Source: Coffea arabica
Lineage: Eukaryota; Streptophyta; Magnoliopsida; Gentianales; Rubiaceae
DNA: 64,000 bases
Assembly (NCBI RefSeq): GCF_036785885.1
Contig: NC_092323.1
Coordinates: 21,460,501 to 21,524,500 of the forward strand
Direction: 5' to 3'
The translations under genes and the position numbers were made by a program. The notes beneath the pieces are model-generated. The model saw only the letters and a program-made list of their open reading frames with translations, was not told the DNA's origin and did not search any database. Within the stretch, counting starts at the first letter, position 1, and each line of letters starts with the position of its first letter. Shown one piece after another: positions 1-20,138 of this stretch.

Positions 1-431
1 TACCCAGGTTGACTTAAAAAAAAAAGATTTAAAAAAACCCATACCATTGGAAAGGATCAAGAACTTTTCCCATATGTATTACTTTCATTTTTTTTTAATG
101 GCGAATATGGAAATTTGGAAACTTTGATACTATACGTATGCCGGATTAAGGAAAAAAAAAAAAAAACAATCAAATGTGAACTGCTATAGTTGTGGGGCAT
201 TATGTAAATATTTTGATAGGTTAAGGGATCATGTGATATTGTGCAAAATGACAAGAGGTTGCTAGTAATTTATCCTTAAGAAAACTAATACTCCTACCAC
301 ATTTTCGTAATTTCACAATTTAAGAAGGTCACAAACACGTATCATGGAACAAGCTTTTTGTCCGTAATTCAGCATAAACAGAAATTCGTGGCCAGAGACA
401 ATACAAAAAGCACCCCAAGGTGCATATATCT
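1..431. other. AT-rich intergenic sequence, nothing recognised
   Basis: This stretch has A and T homopolymers and only short open frames. I see no coding motif, splice structure or RNA gene. It may be the edge of a repeat, because the words around 225-285 (a 'gggatcatgtgatattgtgc' type phrase) resemble those at 850-875. Confidence 0.4.
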
Positions 432-871
432 TAGGATAAATTATACATAACTCTTCTGTGGTTTTTTATATTGTGACATGACGCTCTAAACTTTCAAAAT
501 GTCTACATAATCTCCTATGATTTTATATAAAGTAAAACAATGAATGGAAAGCACCAACACTTATGGCCGTTCACGGAATCTTAATTTTCACTTAACTATC
601 CTGTAATAAATATGAATATTTACTTTACCCCTTGTAATTTTTATATTTATCCACATGATTTTCCTATACTGTTGTGCAGCATGGTCAGACGCTTGTCCGA
701 TTTAGTGCTTAAATAAAAGCAATATTAGTATTTCAACCAAAGACATTTGGGAGTGTATTTTTCATCAAGTTCCATTTACATGAAACAATAGAGAGTTAAT
801 GTGGATATTTTGAAACGTTTAGGAGGTCAAGCAACAATCCGTGAATCTACGGGGGATCATGTAATTTGCCC
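432..871. repeat. Possible MITE-like repeat with weak inverted ends
   Basis: The left end reads aggataaattatacataactc. The reverse complement of the right end (ggggatcatgtaatttgccc) is loosely similar. Such ends recur in plant repeats built around 'no ATG, low-coding' AT-rich cores. I see no coding capacity and no certain target duplication. The assignment is tentative. Confidence 0.25.
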
Positions 872-1108
872 AATATTTTTTACTTTTTAAAAATTTGAGC
901 ATTTTTAAAGGTTCCTTATTGAAGTTTCGCCCTGCCAAAGTTATTAACGAAATCTAGTGTTCTGCTAATTTCGTTTATGTATCTACTTGCCCAATATTTT
1001 TTACTTTTTTAAAATTTGAGCATTTTTAAAGGTTCCTTGTTGAAGTTTCGCCCTGCCAAAGTTATTAACGAAATCTAGTTTCTGCTAATTTCGTTTATGT
1101 ATCTACTT
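868..1108. repeat. Tandem duplication, two ~120-bp units
   Basis: Unit 1 is 868-988 and unit 2 is 989-1108. Both run from 'gcccaatattttttac' to 'tttatgtatctactt' with only a handful of differences (for example ttccttattg against ttccttgttg and one lost base near 1079). The near identity suggests a recent local duplication. No coding meaning is visible. Confidence 0.85.
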
Positions 1109-1690
1109 ATCCACCATAAAAAAATTTTCTCCTCGAAGCAAACTCCAAATCCATCTTACGGTCGATTCATTTTGGTTTTCAGCTTTATTGAATTTCAAGG
1201 AGAAAAGGCCAGTGGACCATAACCTTCGTACTTGATAGTTGATACTTTCCTTTATTATTATTATTTTTTGGGTCCTATAGTTGATGCTACTAGTAAATAC
1301 CAAAGCAATACCCTACAAAACAAGGAGATAATTCCCCACGTTTCTAGGTCTAATAGTGACCAACTTCTGACTTTTGTAATTCTAACCCACACCCATACTC
1401 TTGTGTTGCCAAGACCAAACAAGCATGGGATCAAAGAGGATTGGATCGGTAATCTTCCACTAGATCTCCTTGTCGGTTGGAACATGATGCAACCAATTTC
1501 ATCACTTGGAACAAAAAATGGAGATGCATCGATCCATACCATGTACAGCTAGCCAATTACATCCGTTTTGCACCCAAGTCTACGAGCTGTGCTAGACAAG
1601 AATAGGCTCGTGCATTTTTTCTGTCCTTTTTCTGTTTATCCATTTCATGCCAAGTTGCCAACCATGCTTCGTCAAATCTAATCTTGACCG
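1109..1690. other. Intergenic sequence, no gene recognised
   Basis: Two overlapping open frames of about 100 codons occur on opposite strands at 1232-1552. They mirror each other and contain no family motif, so I do not call a gene. Confidence 0.4.
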
Positions 1691-4150
1691 GGATATGTCT
1701 TTTTTTAAATTTATTTTTTAGATGTCGAGCCCCATTTTTTGAAGGAAAAATAAAAAAACAAAATCCAAGTTGTGAAAAAATGGATTTTTATTAAAAGATG
1801 AGTGAAAAATAAGTTTTTGATTTAAAAAAAAAAAAAAGAAAATGAACCTAAAATGGGACTTAAAAAGTGCGACTGTTTTGGCCCAAAATAATAACCTAAA
1901 AAGGATTTTTAGAAAAAATAGGAATCGCCACTTGATATTTAGTTGAGGTGTACCAAATCACCTAAAAATGAATTTTAATAATAATAAAAAATAAACAAAA
2001 TTCTTTTTTAGACGACTCCAAGTCTTCGAAAAATAAGAGAAAAGAGTTCGAGAGTCACGATTGAAGAAAAGAAAGGCAAAGATTTGATTTAAGACACCCT
2101 TTCAACCTAACCAAGGCTAGTTGCGTGATTTAGTCGAAAATTTTCTTAATTTAACCTATAAAACTTATAACATTTGGATGTTTTTACATGGATGCAAATC
2201 TAAATCTAATGAATATCGAGAGGGTCGAAATATCTCTTCAAAATATAATTGGTGCAAATCACATTAATTGTAATGCCCAAAATGATTTTTAGAAGAGGTC
2301 ACGAATATGCAAAAATGAGACTAAAAAAAAGAAGAATTATAATATATAAATATATATGACCTAAAGGAGAGGAATGCAATATAATGGGTATGAAAAACTA
2401 AAATTCATGACTCAATTTTTCCTTCTCAAAGAGGAGATACGAGCGTGCTAAGGTTACGTAGCCATAGTCGTTCGTTTCCCATATTTGAAGAGTACTTCTC
2501 TAATCTAATCAAGCAAATTATTTAACATATTTCTAATTTTTCTTAAATGAAATGTAAGTCTAAATATCATATTTCGCACATACAGATAAAGGATAATATA
2601 ATAGAAAATATCATGCAAATGAGAAAAGATCCTAAAAAATAAAAATATGCATGAAAATGCAATGAATGTCACACAAAGAATGTGAATCTAGCACGAAAAT
2701 GGCCTAAAGGGTCAAGCGTTGAACTATCCTATTTTTACAAGTCATCACTAGCATTGGACCAGTGAGAAATCGAGAAGGAAGACCACAACTAGTGTTGGAC
2801 TAGTGTGGTGGCGTCATACATTTATTATAAACAAATAAATCATATAAAACATAATTAAAGCAAAATAACATATAATGGACATAGAACACATAACACATAA
2901 GCATAATTTTTAGATGCAAAATCCTAATGAAAATGAATAAACACGTAAACACACAAGCATGCAAGCACACAAGCAAATAGAAACCTAACTATTACATTTG
3001 GGGTCCTAATTACAATCTAAGGGGGGAAATTTAAAAATAATCTAACTATTACATTTATTTAACTAAATGCATTCTTAGAAAAAAATTAAAACCTATCTAT
3101 TACATAGGCTAACTAAATACATGTCTTGAGCATCTATCTATTACATTTTGGCATTTAAATGCCTCCCAAATAATCACCAAAATTAAATATATGATTTGAA
3201 ATAACTAAAACGAGTAATTAAATAAATAAATAAAACACTCCAGATATACAATTACACGTAAAACACATAGGAGCACATAAAAAAATTTTAACTAATAAAA
3301 GAAGATACCTCCCTTGAAATAGTAGCTAATTCGGGTTGGATTTATCCTATTTATGCTTCAAAATTAACAAAATAGTCAAGGTACCAATTTAATTAACATA
3401 TAAAAAAATAACATGTAAAGAAATGGAAGTAATCATGAAATCTATTAATTAGAACATTTAAGTGAAGCATAATTAATAATTAAAGAAGATAAACAACCTA
3501 TATCAAAAAAATTAGACAAGTAGGGACCTAAATGAAAAAATTGTAAAAGTTTTAGGGGTCCAAATAAAATTATTATAAAGATTAGGGGTCCAATTATAAT
3601 TAAAATAGAGACCTAATTGAAAGAAATTAAAATTTAAGGGCTATAGTATAATTACTCAAAAATATAGGGACTGAAATGCAATTTCATACCAGATTTCTTA
3701 ACCAAACGGGCCATTGGGCCATTTTCAGCATTTCTCTGGGCCAAAGGCCACTTGGCCCGACCGAAAGCCCTACGGAAAAGAATAGGCCAGGCCTACTCTT
3801 TTTACCAAATCAGTCCAATTACAAATACATGGGTTCTGGTCTCATAGCCCAAGTCAAAAACCCAACCAAAAATAACCAAATTCCATAATCAAAACCCAAG
3901 CAAATAACCCTTAACCCAAAATCTAAAGTTATTTACCAAACCCAATAAGATAATAAATCCTAAAAATATTAAGGTCTAATGACACCCTCAAATTCAGGAA
4001 CAATTAACTAAAAAAAAACACACTTAAAAACATAAAAAATATATATTAAAAATTCAAGGGGTAGAATTGATTGATTTTTACAATGTTGGGGCCATAGTGA
4101 AATTAGTTAGAAATTTAGGGGGCAAAATGCAGTTTTTGAAATTTCCATGC
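1691..4150. repeat. Degenerate retroelement-like AT-rich region
   Basis: Around 1920-1965 the text 'gaatcgccacttgatattt' is followed by 'gaggtgtaccaaatcacc'. From memory this is a phrase common in old plant LTR elements. Near 2745-2810 a short phrase (actag-rich, 'ggac(c/t)agtg') is repeated. From 3540 to 4130 come repeated phrases of the 'aggggtccaattataatt' kind. There are no intact LTR pairs and no polymerase motifs. I read it as eroded repeat sequence, but the family is not proven. Confidence 0.3.
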
Positions 4151-4453
4151 AACTCAGAACCGAAGCTTTCTTCTTCATTTCATGTTCTGCAACTTTCTTG
4201 CCGGCAGCAATGACTGCCGCCGTCGGATCGCTACCAGCCGCCAAAAATTACCAAAATACACACCTCCATTTGATTTTTCACGTAGATTCCATTTCCTGAG
4301 TTAGTTTTTACAAAAAATGACCCGAAGGTAACAAAAGATAAATCTTTTATTACAATAGTTATATGGCAGGTAGGTCTTTTTATCGGATAACTACGCCCCC
4401 GAGCCCGATTCGATTCGAGCTCTTGGAATTGGAAGAACATATTTCAAAATGAT

Positions 4454-4631
4454 ATGATTCAACCTCAAACCCATTTAAATGTAACAGATAACAGCAGGGC
4501 TCGAGAATTGATGTGTATTCGAATCATAGGAGCTAGCAATCGTCGATATGCTCATATTGGTGATGTTATTGTTGCTGTGATCAAAGCAGCAGTACCAAAT
4601 ATGCCCCTAAAAAGGTCAGAAGTCGTCAGTG
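4454..4631 (+). pseudogene. rpl14: Nuclear copy of plastid rpl14 5' part (NUPT)
   Basis: The frame starts [10 protein letters not shown] and continues through [20 protein letters not shown] and GDVIVAVIK to about residue 59. This is the N-terminal half of chloroplast ribosomal protein L14 (normally about 122 aa). After 'agaagtcgtcag' at about 4631 the similarity stops and the frame ends in unrelated sequence at 4657. Against the family consensus I remember there are a few substitutions (VADNSG to VTDNSR, KEA to KAA, LER to LKR). It has no transit peptide and only half the fold, so it should not be functional. It is best explained as a plastid DNA insertion in the nucleus. Where the insertion begins upstream of 4454 is unclear; 4380-4450 may also belong to it. 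Confidence 0.85.
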
Positions 4632-5967
4632 TTTTTTACAATATAACCATGAGCTGAAATCAATAAAAAACAACAACAATACGACAAAATTAAAGCAAAA
4701 CAGTCCAAAATAAAGCAAAATTATTCCAATGCTTTTAAGACTTAAAAACTCCAAAAGTTTGGATAATCAAGCATTTTCAGGCTTTTGTACTACTTGTAAT
4801 CATTTATTTTAACAAAAAAAATGCACAAAATTTCACTAATTTGATTTTTTTATTTTGGCATTTTTTCAAACAGTTAGTATGCATATACAAAAATTTATTT
4901 CCTTTCCCCTTAATCTGCTTTATAACTTTTCCAACAACACAATAATAACAAGACCAGCAAACATTCCTTTTCCAATTGCAATAGTATTACTGAGAGTTGG
5001 GTTAAGGGTCAATATAGACTTTAAACTCTCTTGTTCAAATTGCTTTATTGAACACATAAATGCATCTTATTTTAGCAACTCGCAGTTTGTGTTGTTTGTA
5101 TTCAATTGGTACAGCTATTGCTGCCAAATATCCTTTCTAATTAATACTTGAGTTGTTAGCATGGAAGATGTATCATACTGCTGTATAAGTTGCAAAGGAT
5201 ACTTTCATTCTCGTATTTTAAATTTTTATTTAAATTTAGGGTATTGATTTAGATGTTGTCAGCTAATTTTGGAAACTTTTTTTTGGCTTTCTCTGTTCTT
5301 TTTTAGATCATAGCAAAGGACTTGTTCAAGGCCCTGAAAGAGAAATGTGATAAGAGATCTACACACCTTTGTTGCACAAATGATTCTAGTTGTATCTGGT
5401 GATATCGCTTGTGATAACTTTGGAGTAAAGGACATAAGTTTGGTTGATAATGGTGAGAGCTAGATATTGTGGTTAACATGACCTAGCTACAACAACCAAC
5501 TTTGAAGAAAAGCAAATGGTATCAATTATTCTTGAGCAACATAAATATAGGCTTGAAAAGTATACTGATTGAGTTATTCTTCCAAATGTTTGTCGGTAGG
5601 CGTGAAGGAGAAATACATGGTAATTGAGTTGTTATCCATTAGATGTAATGGTTTTCTTGTCTTATCTTGTACTAGGGTCACTTGGTAATTTTATTTTTTT
5701 TTCAGTCACTTGGTAATTTACAGATTGGCTTGAATGTTTTCATGTCTTGCGAAACACATTGTTGTCGTATCAAGGTGATTTGTAAGCCTTTTGTGAATGT
5801 AGTTTAGTTTCATCAATAAAAAAAATCTGACTTGTAATTTCTAGGATTAGGGAATGCCAATACTTACTCGGAGTGTGAGTGGTGATTGTATTTTGTTTAA
5901 ATTTAGATTTGTCTTGATTGGTGTTCTGGACTTTTGCTTTTGGTACGGAAAAGAACTTAACCAAGAG
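4632..5967. other. Intergenic, possible eroded coding traces
   Basis: AT-rich. Near 5306-5365, after a tttttag, the frame reads IIAKDLFKALKEKCDKRSTH and then breaks. Near 5500-5565 it reads TNFEEKQMVSIILEQHKYRL before a stop. These pieces look coding-like, but I do not recognise the family and they are not joined by a sensible frame. Confidence 0.3.
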
Positions 5968-6019
5968 AAGGAAAATAACTTCCTAAATAACTTCCTATCA
6001 TTCTGAAGTTATTTTCCTT
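5968..6019. repeat. Perfect 15-bp inverted repeat, 22-nt loop
   Basis: The arms are aaggaaaataacttc at 5968-5982 and gaagttattttcctt at 6005-6019, perfectly complementary. The spacer itself repeats 'aacttcct'. This could be a hairpin in RNA or the remains of small transposon ends. Confidence 0.7.
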
Positions 6020-6029
6020 TAACACAGCC

Positions 6030-6300
6030 TTCACTGAGAGACTGAAAATCACGGCCTCACTCCACCACTCATTGAGACTATTGAAGAACCGCTCCACCAC
6101 CGAGCAGAGTTATCTTGCAAAAACCCACTCTCTCCTCCAACACTCTCAAAGTTGTCTTGCAAAAACCCAGCGAGCTGAGCAATGCAGCCTTCAACACAAC
6201 TTTGAGACGATTGAAGACCAGTGATTGAAGACCCATCGGCATATCAATCCTTCTTCGCCGGCGGCATCTCCAGCTCCATCGAAGACCCACTTCCAAAGGT
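6030..6300 (+). other. GC-richer segment resembling a 5' exon
   Basis: This segment is markedly less AT-rich than its surroundings and ends CCAAAG|GTAGGC, a good donor site, at about 6300. It holds near-duplicate phrases: 'cttgcaaaaaccca' at about 6115 and 6160, and 'ttgaga(c/t)gattgaag'-like words at about 6071 and 6200. No long frame follows. It may be the leader exon of the transposase remnant further on the plus strand, or a captured gene piece; I cannot tell which. Confidence 0.25.
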
Positions 6301-7172
6301 AGGCTACTCTTTCAATTAGGTTATTGTCTTTTTAAAAATCAGCTAAATTATCATCTCTCTGCCTAATTTTTTTTCCCTTTATTTGGTATTTGACCTAATT
6401 TTCCACCTGAAGCTTTTATGTTAAAGATACACCTCTTTGACTTGGTTTCTGGTAGTTTCATCATGGAAAATTGATTAATTTTATCATTTTAGTTCCTTAA
6501 TACTATATTGATTACCTTTGAGGAAAAGGGGCTTCTATCTACTAGCATTGACAGTTTACCATAAGCTTTTGGGTTGTGAAAGGATATACTTTCAAGTTGT
6601 TGAAGCCGGGGAGCTTATTATGTTACTCTAAAATTTCTTTAGAAAATCTGCAATGCTTGTGAATGACTGCAGAAGCTTAGACAATGTTTGTGGGTACTAG
6701 CGTATGATTTACTAGTTACCTTAAAAAAACGCCAAAACATAAGGGCACAAGTGCAGGAGCTTAATTGTGTCGTTTTTGCAGGAATTCTTTACCCTTTCTT
6801 TTTTCTTTTAAACTTGTAAGCAATTAACAAGGTCAATTTGTAGATAACTTTAAAGCTTTAATTAGTGTCTGCAATGAACTCTTCCAAAAATAAGTTCAGA
6901 TTTACCAATTGCGAGCATATTATCTCTGAAAAGGCTTATCAGGACTCGTAGATAACTAAAGTTTTTCTTCCTCACAACCGACAAACAGAAAACAACCTTT
7001 GATTTGATCAACTGACTTACGGAAGCCATCCATAAAATTTTTAACGTACAAAACAAATGCAACACCAGGGGCTCTTGAATGTTAGCCTATATAGATAGCT
7101 ACAGAAGCAACCTCCCTGCGCAATATGCTAAAGCTGGTATAGCACTCCAGCGGGCAATACTATTACTACAAT

Positions 7173-14341
<7,169 letters not shown>

Positions 14342-15164
14342 CAAAATTTTGAATTTAGGCCACAATTAAGAACTGCCTGGGTTAAAAATTATGCTGGGGC
14401 AGAATTTGGGACATGAATTTAATCTTACCTACCGTCCGCAGGGCTGCTACTGCCGAGTGGATAGCGGCGGATGGGACTGTAATCCCGGTAGCTTTCAGTC
14501 TGCTAAAAGCTATTGAAAAGCGAGAGCCGAGAAACTGTGGCCTGAGAGGAAACACAAGTCACGTGAAGATCAAGCCAAGAAAAAAACAAGGCAAAAGGAC
14601 AAAAAAAAACCCCAATTCCCACAAGCATAATTCCGAAAGCATCATTTACTAAATACTGCACGGAACTTCACATAGGTGAATTTTTTTTTTCCTTTCCCAT
14701 CTTAGTTATCTCACATAATCAAATCCAAATTACTCAGCGAGAAAATAAATGAACTTGCACCTTTATTTTTCCCAAAAAATAAGAACGCTAAAATCGAAAT
14801 AAGTACATCCCAAAAAAAGGGCCAACAAAATCGATAAATTTCCCACCATAAGCAATGGTAAGGCTTTGTTCAGGAAGGCATGCAATTGCAGAAAATCCTC
14901 AACAGCTAAAGGCAAATCCTAGACAAACCAACTTTTGTCATCAATTTTAGCAAACAAATTCAACATTTCTCCCTCCAATTCTATTATACCCACAACAAGA
15001 TTTTAAATTTCTGCCTAAAAAACATACCCCAGAAAGACAAAAGCAAAAGAAATTGATGAAGATGAGCCGCAAATATGCATAAAAAGTAAGTAAATCGGGA
15101 TATAGAAAGGCAACTCACGAGAAATCAGGCAACGGAGTTTGAGAAGAGAGGTTTAAGGTTTAGG
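14342..15164 (-). promoter_or_regulatory. Upstream region of the RRP15-like gene
   Basis: This is the 5' flank of the RRP15-like gene. A GTGAGT donor-like site on the minus strand at about 15110-15120 follows a pyrimidine-rich segment resembling a 5' leader, so a non-coding first exon is possible. I see no clear TATA box. An open frame on the plus strand at 14413-14652 has no recognisable content. Confidence 0.35.
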
Positions 15165-15320
15165 CAATGTTTTAAAACCCGGACCGTCAATTGAACCGCT
15201 GAAGTGAAAGGATCGAGGTTCAACCGGTCAGACCGGTTCAACCCCGGTTCAATAAATAAATAAATAATTAATTAATTAATTAATTATATTATATATATAT
15301 ATATAGACACACACACACAC
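15165..15320 (+). mobile_element. Truncated hAT-type MITE copy plus AT-rich microsatellite
   Basis: It starts caatgttttaaaacccggac and continues with GGTTCAACCGG-type words, matching the left end of the full copy at 17395. After about 15255 the sequence becomes (aaat)n, (attaatta)n, (at)n and (ac)n simple repeats, and the family interior is absent. Confidence 0.7.
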
Positions 15321-15468
15321 CTATGCACAGAATAAGATATAAATGCTAAACCATAATTAACATAAGAGCAATATCCAACAATTAACACACACAATTAACA
15401 TAGTTATCCAACTTACATGAAAAAAATTGTCTAAATATTAGAATTAACAAAAAACGATACAAGTCTAG

Positions 15469-15888
<420 letters not shown>

Positions 15889-17394
15889 GGAAAGTTGGAC
15901 AAACTCTTAGCGTTGAATCTCACAAATGTTCTTTTAAAGACGAAAAATCATAGTAGAAAAAGCAAATTATTCGTGCAGTACTTGTATGCAAACAGGTGTA
16001 TATTTAGCCTATTTTCAGTAGCAGAGAAGTTTCCATGCTTTTAAACTTTAAACAACCAGATCATAATCGAACACTTTACCTTGTTGATTGATAAGAAAAC
16101 ATACTCTAACAATATCATATGCTTGCAATCTTTACTATGAAGATAAGTAAATTGGGTAACAGTAAAATGGAGCATGAGAACTCACTAATATAAAATCCTC
16201 TCACAATTCTACCAGTTATTTACACCCCATCTATACGAGTAACTGTATCCCACTAGCAGAAACAATGGATAAAATCATGTCATATGCCTTTTTTTTTTGG
16301 TTGCCTGCCATGGTATCCAGGGCTTTGCCCTGACTAATCCGTTGGTCGACCCGGGTCGCACACCTGGCTGTGGTGGGTGAGTCTCCCAACAAGGTAGCTG
16401 CCTTACACAAGAAACCACACCAATTTATTTGAATATTGGAGAAAACGAAGCATCAAACTACACCCCCTTTTTAACAAAATGAAATTGCAAAATCAAGCAA
16501 CAGAAGTCAACAACTTTTGCATTCAAATTAAATAGTATATTCAGGCACAACTGGCAACAAAAAGATGAAGAAGAACTCAAGGCAGTTTCAACTAGTAAAT
16601 AATAGTACCTCTGGACCACCGAAAACAGTGCATGACGAAAATTGGTAGAATCATGTTTCGCATGCAAATTTCATTACCGAATATCAGTACCGTAAACCAA
16701 TTCATAACGAAAAAAGAAGATAGAAGCGCAGCAGGCGTACGAAGTAAAATACCTGAGACTGAGTTGGTTTCGAGAAAAGCTGATGAAGAGGGTGTGAACG
16801 AGATGGGATTGTCGGGACGTCGCTTCAAGAAACAAATGAACAGAAAAGCAGGGCTGCGGATGCAGAGAAAAGGGGATTAGGCACAGTGATCCGAGGATTA
16901 GGCTGCAAAAATTACAGCAGTATATATACAGAGGGCCGAGGGGACGGGAGGGATCATAACCAAAACCCAGTAATCAACAACGAAAGGAAAAAAAAAGGGA
17001 AAAAAAGATAAACGAACCTGGTATAAGCTTCAATTCCAGAGTTTTTTTTGGCTTAGAATCGGTGCGGTGAGTAGAAAAACTTCATGCTTCGGTGGTTCCT
17101 TTTTGCTGATTGCTATGGATCAAGATTGGAGTTTGGAGTTTGGAGAAGGGATTAGGGTTAAGCCATTAAGGGGAGAAGGAAATAGACTAGAGACGGCAGG
17201 CAACTGGGCAAGGCAATTTCGGCAATTGCAGAGAGAGGAAGCAGAAAGACCGACGCAAACTGCGAAGACTGAAGAGTGAATTGAAGACTAGGTTTAGATA
17301 ATTTCGGTCAAAATTGAAAATTCAGTCAATTTTGACTCAAAAATTAAAAAACCACGGTTCACGGTTCGAATGTTCAGGGCTTTAGTGTTTTAGG
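15889..17394. other. Intergenic sequence with possible repeats
   Basis: At 16305-16410 a less AT-rich phrase ('gggctttgccctgactaatc', then 'gacccgggtcgcacacctgg') looks like part of a dispersed repeat. Open frames on both strands at 16458-16880 and 17067-17279 show no family motif. Near 16918-16930 is tatatata. I cannot support a gene. Confidence 0.35.
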
Positions 17395-18440
17395 CAATGT
17401 TTTAAAATCCGGACCGTCAATTGAACCGGTGAGGTGAAAGGGTCGAGGTTTAACCGATCGGACCGGTTCAACCTCGATTTAATGAATTTTTTTTAAAATA
17501 ATTTATATAAATATATATATGCACAAAATAAGACATGCAATGGACTAATTTAAAACTTTATATGATGAAAAGTTCACTATTTTTGAATAATTTGGATTTT
17601 CAAAAATAAATTATTTAAATTATAAGTTAAAACAAATAAATTTCATCTCAATTTCAATTATATCTACCAAAAAAATCTTAAATCCAACCCAAAAATATCA
17701 CAATATTTTGAAATTATACAAATTCACGTCTATGAGAATTTGATATTGTGAACTTAAATTTTAATTTACGTCTTTGAGATTTAAAGATTGTAATTTAAAA
17801 AAGAAAGTTTGGAGTTCGAAAGAAGTTAAGAGAATTGAAAATAGAAATGCAAACTTGATAAGAAACAAAAAATGAGATAAAAGTGAGTGGTTGTGGCATT
17901 AAATAATTTGGGTTAAAGAAAAATAATTCTTTTTTAACTTTTTCCAATTTAATGGGCAAAAACAAAATTAAAAGATAGAAGAAAACATCAATAAATTAAA
18001 ACTAATGAGGTTTGATTAAAAATGGAGTGACAAAAGAAAAGATGAGAGAGAAAAGAAAGAGTTGAAGATTAAAAAGAAAGAGTCATGAGAGGATGAGATT
18101 TTGTAAAAAAAATGGAAAAATGAAATATAAATGTTTGTTTTATATAAATAAGTTATCAAAAAAAACAAATAAAATGTGATGGTGCAATGGTTACTACATT
18201 AGTCTTCTATTACAAACGTTTTGAATTCGAATCTTGATAGAATCATTTTGCAAAAAGTTAAAAAAAAAAAAAAAAAACTCAAAAACCGGTTCAACACGGT
18301 TCACCGGTTTTTCCGATTTTTACCGGGTTTGACCGGTTCTCTAGCAAAGTCAACCAGAGCATAGAATCGGACCGATGCCATGGCCGGTTCGCGGTTCAAC
18401 CGGTCGAACCGGCCGATCCGGTCCGGTTTTCAAAACATTG
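17395..18440 (+). mobile_element. hAT-type MITE, complete, 8-bp target duplication
   Basis: The left end is caatgttttaaaatccggac and the right end, reversed, is caatgttttgaaaaccggac. The terminal inverted repeats extend through GGTTCAACCGG-rich sequence. The flanks are gttttagg at 17387-17394 and 18441-18448, an exact 8-bp target duplication as expected for hAT elements. At 1046 bp it has no transposase. Near its 3' side are an A-box-like tggtgcaatgg (18180-18190) and a B-box-like gaattcgaatc (18223-18233) in tRNA-like spacing. Confidence 0.9.
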
Positions 18441-19966
18441 GTTTTAGGAGTAAAAATATGAACAAAAAAGGTCAATGGTAAAGTGAACATTGAGTTAATT
18501 CTTGAGGTTCAGGTGCAATTGCCAATTTGGTCCCCCGAGTTGTCATATTCTAACTTCTAACGTTTGCCTGTTTCATTAGTTTTCATCTACACCTCTAGGG
18601 ATAATTATATGTCATTTGAGAAATTTGTATTCAAGGTTAAACGTGTTGTATAACAGTGTAATGCAGGAGTTTCTATAGAATGACTCTTTTAACCTTTATT
18701 GTGAATTTACTATATTAACCTTAAATTTAATTTAGAAGTTTGATAGCTATTTTAAATCAAGGTTGGCTTTTTAGGAATTTCATGATAACTTATCACTTAT
18801 ATTACTTCCCGGTGTACCACCCAATTAATCCCTCCCCCATTAAATTAATTTGTCATCTGCCATTACAACAACAACTACTTCGAATTCTTTTAGTTTTTTC
18901 TTTTTTCTTTTTGAGAAGATTTTAAGAGTTCTTCCCTAACCACTAGACCAATGCAGTGGTTAATTCTTTTTAAGTTATTGAATTTGTATTAATTGCTATC
19001 CTTAATATATCTTACTAACCAAGTTACCCCTTCTCCCTTAAAATTCCATTCGTTTCCAATTTCTTTCCATATAATGCTTTCAGTTTTGCAATCAAGACAC
19101 ATCGACAAATAAAAAAAAATTAGTCATTACCATTTTTCATCTTTTCTACCTTCATTTTTTTCTTTAATCCAAAAGTTTTGATTGCATTATATGGTTTTAC
19201 CAATCTGTAGAACTAGACCTAAAAATAGTCAATAGGGATCAGATTCAAACATTAAGTTGTAGTTTTCATCCCCATTATATGGTTTTATTGATTCTCCCTG
19301 TTTCCGTACTTGCTTACTTCTCTAGAAACGCCCTCCAGCAATGGAAGTTCACGAGAATTCATGCACATGGATGCCAAGATGCTTATGGTTCTACTGAACT
19401 ACAGAGATTGAATTAAGTGGTAATGATGCACTCAGGATGCAAAGTGATTTTTTTTTTTTTAAAGATGCCTATTTCTTTTTTTGTTTATTCTTTGTATGAT
19501 GTCGACCTGTACTGAATCAGTGTATTGGAATTTGCAATATATAGATGAATTTTGCAAAAGTTGCACCTGTTTGTTTCTTTAATATCATTCGTTCTTTTTA
19601 CCCTTTTCCAAATATCACCTTAGAAAATTATGTGTAAGAAACAACAATAATTACATTAATGAATGTCCCTATTTTATGTAATCTCCTAAAAGTTGCTTCC
19701 GTGATATCTTCTTTTTCCAATGCACATGCCCAAAATTTTCTCTGTTGTTATGTGATAAAAATTTTTTTTAGTAAAATGGAGTATAAAAATGTAATTATTT
19801 TCATCAAAACATAGTTGAAAAAAATCATGAAAGAAAAAAGATAAGTTGGACTGCACAAAGTAGTTTTGCCTAAAAATATACTTTGATTGGTAAAGATGTT
19901 GGTTTTAGAAAAGGTAAATGGAAAAAAAAAAGGCTTCACTACCCAGCAGCTATTTGAATATATTGA
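18441..19966. other. Intergenic sequence; short SINE-like trace near 18917-18965
   Basis: AT-rich. On the minus strand near 18965-18917 the phrase 'ttggtctagtggttaggg' resembles the A box of tRNA-derived SINEs seen elsewhere in this window. I see nothing else that can be named. Confidence 0.35.
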
Positions 19967-20138
19967 GTGTGTTTGGATATGAGATCATTTGGAAAAAAAA
20001 GTATTTCAAATAGTACTGTAACATTTTTTATGATGTGATATATATAAGAATTAAAAAAAGTTGTTGAAAATTGTATTTATGATGTAAACAGGATAATATT
20101 TACGAATTTTTTCTCCAAATTAGACCATCCAAACGGAT
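19967..20138. mobile_element. Small MITE with gtttggat ends
   Basis: The left end gtgtgtttggatatgag and the reversed right end aatccgtttggatggtc share GTTTGGAT. A second matching block (atttgga followed by an A-rich run) follows at similar spacing, giving about 35 bp of imperfect terminal inverted repeat. The interior carries 'actgtaacattttttatgat', typical of a widespread plant MITE group I know from memory. It is about 170 bp with no coding capacity. Confidence 0.65.

Noticed and set aside
6078..6296. 72-codon minus-strand frame
   Set aside because: No motif; the plus strand shows a better exon-like structure with a donor site.
14440..14520. tRNA-Tyr-like words (gccgagtgg, ggactgtaatcc)
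   Set aside because: The arms do not pair and no T arm with a B box follows at the right distance.
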